Source: Flavobacteriales bacterium (lineage in GTDB: Bacteria > Bacteroidota > Bacteroidia > Flavobacteriales_D > Sanyastnellaceae). From it: DNA of 64,000 nt. A model generated the notes under the pieces. That model made no database searches. It was not told where the DNA came from and saw only the letters and a list, made by a program, of their open reading frames with translations. Positions 53,170 through 62,647 of the stretch are shown piece by piece. The stretch is taken from contig JANQWV010000044.1 in assembly GCA_030729695.1 (NCBI GenBank), positions 1 to 64,000 of the forward strand, written 5' to 3'. Each line of letters begins with the position of its first letter. The first letter of the stretch is position 1. The translations under genes were made by a program, and so were the position numbers.

Positions 53170-54954
53170 ATGAAACGTATTTTAAGTCTACTGACTCTCG
53201 CTTTAAGTTTAACGTCTTTGTTGAATGCACAAGTTGATTTGCCAAGGAATTTGACGCCTGCTGAAATTGAGCAAATTTCTCACGGTGATTTTTCAATTGT
53301 GAATTCAGACAGAGGAATCGAGTCTCCACCGCCTTTTCCAAATATTCGTGCGATGGCCGAGTGGGAAGAGATACAATGTTTAACAATTTCTTGGATCTCT
53401 TATCCTTCGATTTTAAAGCAGATTGTAGCGGCAGCTCGCACTCAAACGTTGGTGGTTATTTTATCTGAAGACGTTCAAGCAACACAGAATTATTTGTACA
53501 GCACTTCCGGAGGTCCTGCGTTTACAAACATGGATAATGTAATTATTCTTCCAGCTAATTATGATTCGGTTTGGATGCGCGATTACGGCGCTAATCCGGC
53601 TTATGCAAACGAAGTGGAAGATTTGTTCTTGGTCGATTGGATTTACAATCGCCCAACGCGTCCGAACGACGACTCTTCACCTCAGTACGTAGCCGATTAT
53701 TTGGGATTGGATTTATACACAACAACTGCGGCTCCGGATGACTTGGTAAATACGGGTGGTAATTGGATGAGTGATGGTTTCGGAACAGCAATCATTTCAG
53801 AACTTGTATTGGAAGAAAATGCTCCTGGAAATCCATACGGAGTTACCGCAAAAACAGAGGCGGAGATCGATGCCATCACAGAGAACTATCTTGGTGTAGA
53901 CAGATATATTAAAATGCCAGTTCTTCCATACGACGGTATTCATCACGTAGATATGCACATGAAGCTTCTAGATGAGCAAACCTTGTTGGTGGGTGAGTAT
54001 CCGGAAGGAATTGCAGACGGTCCCCAAATCAATGCGAACATGGATTATGTGGTTTCGAACTTTATGAATAAGTGGGGAGAGCCTTACAAGACCATTCGCA
54101 TTCCAATGCCTCCGAGTGCCTCCGGAAATTGGCCGAGTTCGAATCCGGCGGCTTATTATCGCACCTACACAAATGCTGTGTTCGTGAACAAGATGGTTCT
54201 GCTTCCAACATACCGCGAAGAATACGACACCACTGCTCTACGCATATGGCAAGAAGCACTTCCTGGTTATCAGATTGTGGGCATTGATAGCGATAATCAA
54301 CCCGATAATATCATTGCGGCTAGCGGTGCAATACATTGTATAACTCACAGCGTTGGGGTTCAGAATCCTTTACTTATTAGCCATAACCCACTTCCAGATA
54401 CAGACAACACATCCGCTCCTTATTCAGTTGTCGCATATATGAATCACCGCGACGGAATAGCTGCTGGAAGATTGTATTGGAAGACCTCTCTAACGGGTGC
54501 GTACAATTTAGTGGAAATGACTAGTGTAGGAAGTAATAATTGGGAAGGATTTATTCCTGCGCAGCCCGCTGGTACACGTGTTTACTATTACGTGGAAGGA
54601 GAAGCAACAACAGGAAAAGTAATGCAACGTCCAATGGCTGCGCCAGAAGGATACTGGAGTTTCGATGTGTTGAATGGAAACAGCATTAACGAAGAAGCTT
54701 TCAGTTTTTCGAGAATTTATCCGAATCCTGCGAGTGAAATTACTTGCGTGGAATTTAATGCACGTGCTTCGCAAAAAGCGCAAGCTTTTATTGTAGATAT
54801 GCAAGGACGCCGTATAAAGGAAATATATTCAGGAGTGCTTTCACCAGAACAATCGAAAGTGTTTTTCAATGCGAGTGATTTAGTTTCAGGTGTGTATGCC
54901 GTTCAATTAATCACAGACAAGGGCGCTTATCGTCTTCCATTTATTGTTAAATAA
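53170..54954 (+). CDS. Secreted agmatine/peptidylarginine deiminase-like protein with T9SS type A domain
   Basis: 594 aa. Signal peptide MKRILSLLTLALSLTSLLNA. The PAD_porph-type deiminase domain (about 50-400) keeps the catalytic set: D138 in VWMRDYG, H259 and D261 in HHVDMHMKLLD, and C390 in GAIHC, plus the loop NTGGNWMSDG. An Ig-like segment (about 405-510) and a T9SS type A sorting domain follow (IYPNPASEITCVEFNARAS ... GVYAVQLITD). This order (signal, deiminase, Ig-like, T9SS domain) is that of the Porphyromonas peptidylarginine deiminase. The substrate may be agmatine or peptidyl-arginine; sequence alone does not decide. It shares one base (TAATG) with the next gene. Confidence 0.85.
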   Translation: MKRILSLLTLALSLTSLLNAQVDLPRNLTPAEIEQISHGDFSIVNSDRGIESPPPFPNIRAMAEWEEIQCLTISWISYPSILKQIVAAARTQTLVVILSEDVQATQNYLYSTSGGPAFTNMDNVIILPANYDSVWMRDYGANPAYANEVEDLFLVDWIYNRPTRPNDDSSPQYVADYLGLDLYTTTAAPDDLVNTGGNWMSDGFGTAIISELVLEENAPGNPYGVTAKTEAEIDAITENYLGVDRYIKMPVLPYDGIHHVDMHMKLLDEQTLLVGEYPEGIADGPQINANMDYVVSNFMNKWGEPYKTIRIPMPPSASGNWPSSNPAAYYRTYTNAVFVNKMVLLPTYREEYDTTALRIWQEALPGYQIVGIDSDNQPDNIIAASGAIHCITHSVGVQNPLLISHNPLPDTDNTSAPYSVVAYMNHRDGIAAGRLYWKTSLTGAYNLVEMTSVGSNNWEGFIPAQPAGTRVYYYVEGEATTGKVMQRPMAAPEGYWSFDVLNGNSINEEAFSFSRIYPNPASEITCVEFNARASQKAQAFIVDMQGRRIKEIYSGVLSPEQSKVFFNASDLVSGVYAVQLITDKGAYRLPFIVK

Positions 54955-55949
54955 TGTCGAGTAACAGAAGAAAGTTTTTAGGTCAGCTTGCCGCTACAGG
55001 CGCATTGTTGGGGATGTCACCGGCTTTGTTTTCATTCAGTGAAAAGAAGAAAAAGCCAGCAGAGAAAGTGCGCTATACGAAAGGGTTGGTTCTGTCAACT
55101 TGGGATCACGGCATTGCAGCAAACGATGCTGCAATGGACGCATTGAAGAAAGGTGGGAATGCTTTAGATATGGCAGAGAAGGGCGTTTGGCAAACGGAAT
55201 CTGATTTGACTAACTTAAGTGTTGGGCTCGGCGGATTACCAGATAGAGAAGGACGAACCACGCTTGATGCATGTATTATGGATTGGCAGCACAAGGTGGG
55301 ATCTGTGGCGTTTGTTCAAGGATTTGAACACCCGATTTCTATTGCGCGTGCAGTCTTGGAAAAGACTCCGCATGCTATGATTGTTGGAAAGGGGGCAGAG
55401 CAATTTGCTCTGGAACAAGGATTCAAACACAGCGATTACGTTAATCCGGAAGCGGACAAAGCATGGAAAGAATGGTTGAAGACTTCCGAATACAAACCAA
55501 TCATCAATATTGAAAATCACGATACCATTGGCTTGCTTGCCATGGATTATGAAGGAAGAATTTCGGGCGCTTGCACCACAAGTGGACTGTCATATAAGAT
55601 GCACGGAAGAGTAGGTGACAGTCCGATTATTGGAGCCGGTCTGTACATCGACAATGAAATTGGTGGCGCAACCTGCACAGGTCTTGGTGAAACAGTAATA
55701 CGCTCCTGCACATCCTTCTTAGTTGTTGAATTAATGCGTCAAGGAGCCTCGGCACAAGAAGCCTGTGAAGAGGCTATAGCGCGATTAAAAGCGAACAATG
55801 CTTTTATGACCGATGAATTCCAAGTTGGAGTCTTGGCAGTTGATAAAGCGGGTGTTACAGGAGGTTTCGGATTAAGAGGCGGATTTACTTATGCGTTGTG
55901 CAAAGACGGTAAGAACGAAATGTACACTGCGGGTTCGTTGATTCGTTAA
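54954..55949 (+). CDS. N4-(beta-N-acetylglucosaminyl)-L-asparaginase with Tat-like signal
   Basis: 331 aa, an Ntn-hydrolase of the glycosylasparaginase type. The N-terminus SSNRRKFLGQLAATGALLGM resembles a twin-arginine signal. Autocleavage should occur before the Thr of NIENHDTIGLLAMDYEGRIS, releasing the beta chain with the nucleophile. Substrate-site text includes GVGLGGLPDREGRTTLDA-like GLGGLPDREGRTTLDA and SGLSYKMHGRVGDSPIIGAG. It splits GlcNAc-Asn left from N-glycans. It is coupled to the upstream secreted deiminase, suggesting joint breakdown of glycoproteins. It is convergent with holA (4-nt overlap). Confidence 0.92.
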   Translation: MSSNRRKFLGQLAATGALLGMSPALFSFSEKKKKPAEKVRYTKGLVLSTWDHGIAANDAAMDALKKGGNALDMAEKGVWQTESDLTNLSVGLGGLPDREGRTTLDACIMDWQHKVGSVAFVQGFEHPISIARAVLEKTPHAMIVGKGAEQFALEQGFKHSDYVNPEADKAWKEWLKTSEYKPIINIENHDTIGLLAMDYEGRISGACTTSGLSYKMHGRVGDSPIIGAGLYIDNEIGGATCTGLGETVIRSCTSFLVVELMRQGASAQEACEEAIARLKANNAFMTDEFQVGVLAVDKAGVTGGFGLRGGFTYALCKDGKNEMYTAGSLIR

Positions 55950-56956
55950 TGTAGAATCTTAAAGATCAACTCACGCATAATGTCTCCATGAGACATGCTG
56001 TTTCCTTTCAGTCCTTTCAGTTGTTCATCTGCGTCGCGGAAGTATTTGATGATACGTTCCGATTTTCCTGGTGAATAGTTTTTCTCTCCTTCCTTGTAGT
56101 TTTGCGCAGCGTAATAATTCACGCCAAGTTCTTTGTAGGCTTCGTCTTTGTTCGAACTGTTTTGAATGACACAAAGCTTTGCGAAAAATCCGTAAAGCGC
56201 AGGAATAATCTGAAACAACGGATGGTCTTTCGGGTTTTTCTCGAAAAAGTTAATGATCTGATTGGCCTTCAAAACATCTTTGCGAATGAGTGCTGTTTGC
56301 AATTCCCAGACGTTGTAGTCTTTTGAAATGCCAATGTGATCTTGGATAATTTGGGTAGTAATTTCATCGCCTGGATTAAGCACAATACTCAACTTTGAAA
56401 TTTCATTTGTGAGCTTGTGAAGATCAGATCCCAAATAGTCGGCAAGCAGTTGAGTAGCAGTTCCGCGAATAGTAAGACCTTGGTCTTTCGCAATGTTTTG
56501 AACCCATGTAGGAAGTTGATTTTCTTTGATGGGTGCAGATTCAAATGTCTTTGCCTTTGCTTTCAATGTTTTGAAAAGCGAAGATCTGCCATCTACTTTT
56601 CCATTCTTGTAACAGAATGCAAGAACGGTACTTTGTGTTGGTGCTTCGAGGTAATTCAACAAACATTTGTAGAGATCCTCTTTTTTCCAACATTTTAAAT
56701 CTTGTGCTTCGCGCACGATAATCACTTGCTTGTTTCCCATCATGGGGAAACTCTTCGCCATGGAGACAATGGATTCTAGGTTTGAATCTTTTCCGTAGCA
56801 AACAGTAAGGCCGAAGGCCTTTTCACTTTCATCGAGAATTTTGTTCTCAATGGCATCGGCTATAAGATCTATAAAGAATGCTTCCTCGCCGTGCAAAAGA
56901 TAGACAGGGGCGGTGTTGCCCATTTGAATGTCACGAATGATTAGCGAGTGTTCCAT
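55946..56956 (-). CDS. holA: DNA polymerase III subunit delta
   Basis: 336 aa from ATG 56956 (MEHSLIIRDIQMGNTAPVYL). The HolA pattern is present: PVYLLHGEEAFFIDLIADAI near the N-terminus, QVIIVREAQDLKCW, LGSDLHKLTNEISKLSIVL, and a C-terminal helical domain (LFQIIPALYGFFAKLCVIQN). It is the clamp-loader subunit that opens the sliding clamp. A GATATTTG element ends 6 nt before the ATG. It is divergent from the HsdR_N-like gene. Confidence 0.93.
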   Translation of the reverse strand: MEHSLIIRDIQMGNTAPVYLLHGEEAFFIDLIADAIENKILDESEKAFGLTVCYGKDSNLESIVSMAKSFPMMGNKQVIIVREAQDLKCWKKEDLYKCLLNYLEAPTQSTVLAFCYKNGKVDGRSSLFKTLKAKAKTFESAPIKENQLPTWVQNIAKDQGLTIRGTATQLLADYLGSDLHKLTNEISKLSIVLNPGDEITTQIIQDHIGISKDYNVWELQTALIRKDVLKANQIINFFEKNPKDHPLFQIIPALYGFFAKLCVIQNSSNKDEAYKELGVNYYAAQNYKEGEKNYSPGKSERIIKYFRDADEQLKGLKGNSMSHGDIMRELIFKILH

Positions 56957-57040
56957 GTCTTGCAAATATCGGCAATAGTCTTGTCGCGGTACAACATTTC
57001 AATCTTGAAAAATATACACTAATTTGCACAACCGAATTTT

Positions 57041-57490
57041 ATGCTCAATTTCCATTTTCCCTCTTATTCCTTCCGCATTCGCGGAGAAGCTTCGCGCGAG
57101 GTTTGGGACATTGTTCGTAACAAGTGGGTCGCTTTAACTCCAGAGGAATTTGTTCGTCAGCATGCCATTCACTTTTTCGTGAACGATTTGAATTTCCCGA
57201 AGGGAAGAGTGGGAGTAGAGGCTGAAGTTGTTTTTCACGGAATGAAGCGAAGAGCAGATTTGGTTTTATTCACCCGCGAAGCATGTCCTTTGCTGATTGC
57301 TGAATTTAAATCACCCACAGTGAAAATAGATGACTCGGTATTAAGTCAGACCTTACGATACAATTCAGTGTTGAAGGCTCCTTGGTTATTTATCTCGAAT
57401 GGACACGAGCACGCCTTGTGTGAAGTGAACGTTGAATTGGGAACAGGTAAATGGCACAACGAGACTTCCGAATGGAAGTTTGTGATTTGA
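57041..57490 (+). CDS. Small PD-(D/E)xK nuclease-like protein (type I restriction HsdR N-terminal domain)
   Basis: 149 aa. It consists only of an HSDR_N_2-like domain: WDIVRNKWVALTPEEFVRQH, an acidic strand GVEAEVVFHGMKRRADLVLF, and the catalytic AEFKSP. All expected nuclease acids and the Lys are present (E near 63-65, D77, E92, K94). No helicase domain and no hsdM or hsdS gene are nearby, so it is not a restriction system. It is a conserved stand-alone protein that I recall next to holA in Bacteroidota. Its function is unknown, perhaps DNA repair. Confidence 0.85.
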   Translation: MLNFHFPSYSFRIRGEASREVWDIVRNKWVALTPEEFVRQHAIHFFVNDLNFPKGRVGVEAEVVFHGMKRRADLVLFTREACPLLIAEFKSPTVKIDDSVLSQTLRYNSVLKAPWLFISNGHEHALCEVNVELGTGKWHNETSEWKFVI

Positions 57491-57492
57491 AG

Positions 57493-58227
57493 TTATTTTT
57501 TCTTGCTGTTGGTTCCAGGAAGATTCGCCGTGAAATAGAAGCTCCAATTGCCATAATCTTCAGCAACATATTTTCCACTTGAAAAAAGAGGCTTCGGGAA
57601 ATAACGCAGACCAAATGCCAATGTGCTAAAACTAATTTTTAATGAAGAGGCGTATTGCCATTTGTTGAATCCGTTCGGATTGTTTTCAATGCGTTTCAAC
57701 TTGAGGTCGTCTATCTTTTTCACTCCGACATATCGACTATTTAAAAAATAAAATCCTTCCACGGCCCATTCAAGGTAACTGTTGGTTTGATTGCCGTGCT
57801 TTATGAGGTATTTGCGCAAACGTATTTGTGCATTCACCGCATTGGAACTGTATTTCGCGCGGTTCCAAGTGCTGTCGGGCTCGAAAGATTGGACAGGGTA
57901 ATTTGAATTCAACCGTTGTGTTCTGCGGAAGTAACTTGCTCCAAAAACAACCGAAGACATTTCAGCGATATCTTTTTTGAAGGTGTAGCCGAAAGAAAAA
58001 CTTCTCCCAAGTTCTAGTTTCTCGTTTTTTGCAAGGTGCTTGTTGTTCGGAATGAAGCTTCCAATTTCGTAATAATAGGAAGAGTAATTGTCAATGTTCA
58101 CACCCGTTAATTTGTAATCGCGAGTTCGCTTCATGACAGAGTCAATCGTCGATTCGAAGAGAATTGTCTGCGCAGATAATCCCAGCGAAAACAATGCAGC
58201 AATGACTATGGTGACAATGTGCTTCAT
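57493..58227 (-). CDS. Uncharacterised outer-membrane-like protein
   Basis: 244 aa. The signal peptide is [20 protein letters not shown]. The rest is rich in aromatic, alternating strands (SFSFGYTFKKD, VVFGASYFRRTQR, NAQIRLRKYLIKHG, NWSFYFTANLPG), compatible with a small beta-barrel. I recognise no family. It starts 4 nt inside the end of the subtilase gene, so the two are translated together. The C-terminus is a polar tail (GTNSKKK), not the usual terminal Phe. Confidence 0.65.
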   Translation of the reverse strand: MKHIVTIVIAALFSLGLSAQTILFESTIDSVMKRTRDYKLTGVNIDNYSSYYYEIGSFIPNNKHLAKNEKLELGRSFSFGYTFKKDIAEMSSVVFGASYFRRTQRLNSNYPVQSFEPDSTWNRAKYSSNAVNAQIRLRKYLIKHGNQTNSYLEWAVEGFYFLNSRYVGVKKIDDLKLKRIENNPNGFNKWQYASSLKISFSTLAFGLRYFPKPLFSSGKYVAEDYGNWSFYFTANLPGTNSKKK

Positions 58228-59870
58228 TGCTCGGGAATAGGTATTTCGAAGAAGTGGCGGTCGTAGACTACACGAAGTTTACAGCCTTTAAATTCTTCCG
58301 AAGGAATTGAAGCAATGATTTTGTTGAGCGGACGGGTGACGTTGTATTTGAATACTTCACCCGTGGCTTTTACAAATTGAATGAATGCAACCGGTGAAGA
58401 ATACTCTTCCGGAATTTCTTCGCCATCGATACGTGATATGGTTAAGAGGTTGTTGCAGTTTAGCGTATCTATTTCATTGAATTGAACCGAATAAACGTTC
58501 GGTTCTTCTTCATTCCCGAAAAAGAAATAACTCGCTCTGGGAATTCCGAATCCATGTGCGTAATCGAAGTAAGGATAAAGCGATCCGCTTTTTCTGATTT
58601 CAGTCCAAAGTTTTTCAGTGTTCCATTCCGGATGAAGCTGACGAACGCACGCCGCGAATCCGCATGCTAATGGCGTTGCGAAGGATGTACCTTGTATGTG
58701 TTTGAATTCATCTCCATCTGGATATAAAAGTTCACCCGGTGCGCAAACATCAGGCTTCAACCTTCCGTCTGCAGTGGGGCCTACAGAGCTGAAACTTGAG
58801 ATGTATCCTGTTTTTGGGTCAACGGATCCAACAGTTAAAATGCGTTCAGCATCTGCAGGTGCACCAATAATTTCCCACCCGTTTTGAAATTCATTTCCGG
58901 CAGCATTCACCACCAGAATTCCTTTGTCCATAGCCGTGTTGGCGGCAATGCTTATTTTGCAAGTTCTTCCATTCAAATCTTTTCTTTCATACAATTGATT
59001 GGTAAAACTCAAGGAAGAATTCACCAAGCTCGCTCCTTTTTCGTCGGCCCATTCCAATGCTTGAATCCATTGCACGTCGTTTAGAAAACGAAAGAATCCC
59101 ATATTCGGAGTAACACGCGCAAGGAGATATTTGGCTTCAGAAGCCAATCCGTATTGAATAGAGTCTGTTTTTCCTGCCAGAAAAGTTAGCACCTCGGTTC
59201 CGTGAACGGAATGAGAATAGACACCTTCTGTTTTCTTTAAGAAGTCTTTGGTCTCAATGATTTGATTATTCTTGAACAAATGCGAGAGTTGCTCAAGATC
59301 ATCGGCATGAGTAAACCCCGCATCGAATACAGCGATAATGGTGTTCTTTCCGAATAACTCGCGCTCGCTGAATTGGGTGGGTTCAAGCAAATCAAGTTGA
59401 GTTTTCGCTTCCTTTACTTGATAGTCGGAAATTTCTGAAGGAAGGTAGTTCGTAGTTGGAAATTCGGCGGCCAACACCGATTGCTCTTGAAGGAATTCCA
59501 CTTCAAGAACGAAAGGAAGAGCGGCTATTCTTTTCCAATTCATTTCAGAGGCGCGAACAACCGCTGCATTCAGCCAACGGCTTGTGCCAAAGGTGCTGTC
59601 TGTATAATTTTCAATAATTGAAATGTATTCTTCATGCACAGGAACATCGCGTTCGTCCCACGGAATGTTTTGAAGAAACCGACGTTCGATTGCTGCTGCG
59701 GAAAAATTATTTTGACAGGAATTGTCATGAAGTCCTTTGTCTTTGAACACCACATAGCCCCATTGCTGTGCAGAAACGACATTCGAAACGGCAAGCGAAA
59801 ATGCTAGCCAAAGAAAAATTGGAATAGCGTTATTCCGATTAATTTTGTTCGAACTGAAAAAAGAATTCAT
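58224..59870 (-). CDS. S8-family subtilisin-like protease
   Basis: 548 aa. Signal peptide near residues 15-34 ([20 protein letters not shown]). An N-terminal pro-region (about 36-150; [14 protein letters not shown]) precedes the peptidase domain. The catalytic residues are D183 (IIAVFDAGF), H223 (HSVHGTEV), N326 (VNAAGNEF, oxyanion) and S396 ([12 protein letters not shown]). The last 100 residues form a beta domain. There is no T9SS sorting domain, so it is periplasmic or held otherwise. It is in an operon with the 57493 outer-membrane-like gene. Its ATG is 2 nt from the divergent threonine aldolase ATG, so each promoter must lie within the other gene. Confidence 0.92.
   Translation of the reverse strand: MNSFFSSNKINRNNAIPIFLWLAFSLAVSNVVSAQQWGYVVFKDKGLHDNSCQNNFSAAAIERRFLQNIPWDERDVPVHEEYISIIENYTDSTFGTSRWLNAAVVRASEMNWKRIAALPFVLEVEFLQEQSVLAAEFPTTNYLPSEISDYQVKEAKTQLDLLEPTQFSERELFGKNTIIAVFDAGFTHADDLEQLSHLFKNNQIIETKDFLKKTEGVYSHSVHGTEVLTFLAGKTDSIQYGLASEAKYLLARVTPNMGFFRFLNDVQWIQALEWADEKGASLVNSSLSFTNQLYERKDLNGRTCKISIAANTAMDKGILVVNAAGNEFQNGWEIIGAPADAERILTVGSVDPKTGYISSFSSVGPTADGRLKPDVCAPGELLYPDGDEFKHIQGTSFATPLACGFAACVRQLHPEWNTEKLWTEIRKSGSLYPYFDYAHGFGIPRASYFFFGNEEEPNVYSVQFNEIDTLNCNNLLTISRIDGEEIPEEYSSPVAFIQFVKATGEVFKYNVTRPLNKIIASIPSEEFKGCKLRVVYDRHFFEIPIPEQ
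59840..59847 (+). promoter_or_regulatory. -7 element TAATTTTG for threonine aldolase
   Basis: A perfect TAnnTTTG, 25 nt before ATG 59873, located inside the first codons of the divergent subtilase gene. Confidence 0.5.
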
Positions 59871-59872
59871 CT

Positions 59873-60895
59873 ATGGCGAATATAATTGATTTACGCAGCG
59901 ACACCTTCACTCTTCCTTCTGAGGAGATGAGAAAGGCCATGTTTGAAGCGCAAGTGGGCGATGACGTTTTCGGAGAGGATCCAACGGTCAACGAATTGGA
60001 AGCATACGCGGCAGAATTATTCGGTATGGAAGCAGCGTTATTCTGTACAAGCGGAACGCAGTCGAATCAAATTGCGATCAATGTGCATACGCGTCCGGGA
60101 GACGAAGTGATTTGCAGCAACCTAGCGCACATTTATATTTATGAAGGCGGAGGAATAGCATTGAACAGTGGAAGTTCTGTCCGTTTAATAGAAGGTCCGC
60201 GCGGGATGTTCACTGCAGAGCAAGTAAAAGCGAACATCAACAACAGAGTAGATGTACACTTGCCGAACACGTCTTTGGTATGCACGGAAGATACCGTGAA
60301 CAAAGGCGGAGGAGCTATTTGGGATTTCAATGAGATTTTGAAAATTCAAGAAGTGTGCAAAGCGAATGGAATGGCCTTGCATTGCGACGGCGCGCGATTG
60401 TTCAACGCCTTGGAAGAAACGAAGATGACTCCTGCAGAATACGCGAAGGCTTATGACTCCATAAGCGTTTGTTTAAGCAAAGGGCTTTCAGCTCCGGTTG
60501 GAAGTTTCTTAGTCGGGTCGAAAGAATTTATTTTGAAAGCACGTCGCCGTAGAAAGAGTATGGGAGGAGGAATGCGTCAGGCTGGATTCCTTGCCGCAGC
60601 TGGTCTGCACGCCATGAAGGTTGAACGCTTCCGCTTGCATGAAGACCATGCGCATGCGAAAGCAATTGGAAGTGTTTTAAGTTCGGTTGCTTATTGCGCC
60701 GAGATTATGCCGGTTGAAACGAACATTGTAATCTGGAGACCAACAAGCAATTCTTCAGCAGATATGATTGATAAGTTAAATGCAGTTGGAATAAAATGCT
60801 TCCCGTTTGGACCCGTTTGGCTTCGTTTCGTATTTCACAGAAACGTTTCTTCAGAACAAGTTCAGGAACTGATAGAGAAACTTCAGGGGTTGTAA
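59873..60895 (+). CDS. ltaE: Low-specificity L-threonine aldolase
   Basis: 340 aa, PLP-dependent, beta-eliminating lyase fold. The N-terminus [19 protein letters not shown] is diagnostic. The PLP-Lys is in [19 protein letters not shown], the Asp in [12 protein letters not shown], and the Arg loop is [20 protein letters not shown]. It splits threonine or allo-threonine to glycine and acetaldehyde. It is a single gene; the convergent T9SS gene ends 13 nt away. Confidence 0.94.
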   Translation: MANIIDLRSDTFTLPSEEMRKAMFEAQVGDDVFGEDPTVNELEAYAAELFGMEAALFCTSGTQSNQIAINVHTRPGDEVICSNLAHIYIYEGGGIALNSGSSVRLIEGPRGMFTAEQVKANINNRVDVHLPNTSLVCTEDTVNKGGGAIWDFNEILKIQEVCKANGMALHCDGARLFNALEETKMTPAEYAKAYDSISVCLSKGLSAPVGSFLVGSKEFILKARRRRKSMGGGMRQAGFLAAAGLHAMKVERFRLHEDHAHAKAIGSVLSSVAYCAEIMPVETNIVIWRPTSNSSADMIDKLNAVGIKCFPFGPVWLRFVFHRNVSSEQVQELIEKLQGL

Positions 60896-60908
60896 TTAGA
60901 CGAAGGGT

Positions 60909-62546
60909 TTACTCAACAACAACACTCTTCTGAAGCTGCATATCTTCAGCAATGATGCGCAAAGAATAAACGCCCGCAGGAACAGTTACATTAACCAAAG
61001 TTGAAGTGCTTCCCGAAGCAATTCTTTCCGAATGAATTAATTTTCCAGAGATGTCATACAAACTCCATGATGCGTTTGTCAAAACGTCGTGACTTATGGT
61101 GAATAATCCGTTAGAAGGATTTGGAAAAACATTTATAGAAGCCAATTCCATTTCTTCAATGCCAACGCAATCGGTAATTGTGAATGAGTAAGGAAAGGTA
61201 CATTCGTTATCATCCGTGATGACCATGTTGTAAATTCCTGTTCCAATTCCGGTTAATGGATTAGCTGCCGCAAGAGGTGTTCCTGTACCATCGGTCCATG
61301 AAAACTCATAGGGTCCTGTTGCTCCGGCAACATTCACTTCAATTGCCGCATCGTTGTTTACGTCGCAGCTCGGAAGAATAATGTTGGTCGTAACCATCCA
61401 AGGTTCTGGCTGAACAATATCGAATGTTTGTGTGTGCACTTCTCCGCAACCTGTTGTTGCAGTTAAGGTGTATGTTCCTGGATCAACGTTTTGTAAATAT
61501 TGATTGTTGGAAGTGTAACCGAAAGGACCTGTCCAAACTGAAGTGAAGTTCGCTCCTGCGCCAACGCTATAAGGATAAACACTTCCGTCTCCGTTTTCTC
61601 CTTTGTCTAAGGGACAAGAAATCCCATCAACTAGAGCGTCCCACGAAATAGAACTGCTGTAGGTATGAACAGACAATTCAATGTCACCCACATCGCCTTC
61701 CCAGCCATCTAATTGAATCAGATACAATTGGCCTGCTTCCAAACAAGAAGTATATGTTTGTGACGCATAGTACTCCCCAGAAGAACAACCTCCGAGCATG
61801 TCGTCATTTGAACTGACCAATTCAAAGGTTTCGAAATTCGAGCAGTCCGTTACTTTGTATATCGCAACCTGTGTATCAGTTGTGGTTCCTGGATTACAAG
61901 TCGTTACTTCGAATGAAGTTGCATTCGTTGTCGGAATGAACTTCGCCCAAATAGAATTAGTCGAATTTCCTTCACACCAAAAACCGTACACTCCGCAATC
62001 AACGCCTGCCGGAGCAATTTCACCAAACCCTGCCATAGCATCGGTATTGTTCAACAACAATGACGGACCGTCGGCTGTAATTTCCAATGCACCGCATGGA
62101 CTGTCATAAGCAGGCGCTGTACTTAAACCAATCGTGAACGTCCATGTGTTACCATCACCACCACCTGAATAAACGTGGGTCAGCGCTCCGTTTTCAAAAA
62201 CTTCAATCACCAATCCACCATCTCCATAAGAGTCTACATAAATCAGTTCATAAGCAGTATTGTTAGTCAGGCAAAAAGGTCCTTCAGTGATGACCGTGCT
62301 ATTTGCGTATCCATTCGGACTGTTATCTGATTCGGTTCCTGCGCAGCCTACGTTCAAGTTTGCACCTTCCGCAAGAGGTGTTGGGTTGCACCCCGTTCCA
62401 TCCAAGTTCAATTGCCAATAGTTCTCGTATGCCCAGGCATCTGTGTGCATTACAAAAGTCACGGCGGTCTCGCCAGCACCGCATTGCGCTTGGCTATTCA
62501 ATACAGCGAAGAATACAAATGAAGTGGCGAGTAAAAACGATTTCAT
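60909..62546 (-). CDS. Large secreted protein with T9SS type A sorting domain
   Basis: 545 aa. Signal peptide MKSFLLATSFVFFAVLNSQA. Residues about 25-140 form a beta domain (YWQLNLDGTGCNPTP ... YVDSYGDGGLVIEVFENG). Residues about 150-300 look like a pre-peptidase-type adhesion domain (SIWAKFIPTTNATSFEVTTC). Two SprB-like repeats follow (NVDPGTYTLTATTGCGE and GIGTGIYNMVITDDNEC). The C-terminus is a T9SS type A domain (SINVFPNPSNGLFTISHD ... VPAGVYSLRIIAED, KSVVVE). It is a probable surface adhesin. No enzyme motif is seen. Confidence 0.85.
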   Translation of the reverse strand: MKSFLLATSFVFFAVLNSQAQCGAGETAVTFVMHTDAWAYENYWQLNLDGTGCNPTPLAEGANLNVGCAGTESDNSPNGYANSTVITEGPFCLTNNTAYELIYVDSYGDGGLVIEVFENGALTHVYSGGGDGNTWTFTIGLSTAPAYDSPCGALEITADGPSLLLNNTDAMAGFGEIAPAGVDCGVYGFWCEGNSTNSIWAKFIPTTNATSFEVTTCNPGTTTDTQVAIYKVTDCSNFETFELVSSNDDMLGGCSSGEYYASQTYTSCLEAGQLYLIQLDGWEGDVGDIELSVHTYSSSISWDALVDGISCPLDKGENGDGSVYPYSVGAGANFTSVWTGPFGYTSNNQYLQNVDPGTYTLTATTGCGEVHTQTFDIVQPEPWMVTTNIILPSCDVNNDAAIEVNVAGATGPYEFSWTDGTGTPLAAANPLTGIGTGIYNMVITDDNECTFPYSFTITDCVGIEEMELASINVFPNPSNGLFTISHDVLTNASWSLYDISGKLIHSERIASGSTSTLVNVTVPAGVYSLRIIAEDMQLQKSVVVE

Positions 62547-62564
62547 GGCGTAAGGTTAGTACAT

Positions 62565-62572
62565 CAAATGTA
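62565..62572 (-). promoter_or_regulatory. -7 element TACATTTG for the 62546 gene
   Basis: A perfect TAnnTTTG, 18 nt before ATG 62546. Confidence 0.5.
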
Positions 62573-62647
62573 AGACGAACAAGCGAAGTCTGAAAACTAA
62601 ATGGCGAAAACACCTTGAATTCAGCCGTTCTGCGCTTACTTTGCATT

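Noticed and set aside
57041-57490. Part of a type I restriction system
   Set aside because: Only the HsdR N-terminal nuclease domain is present; no hsdM, hsdS or helicase part is in the window.
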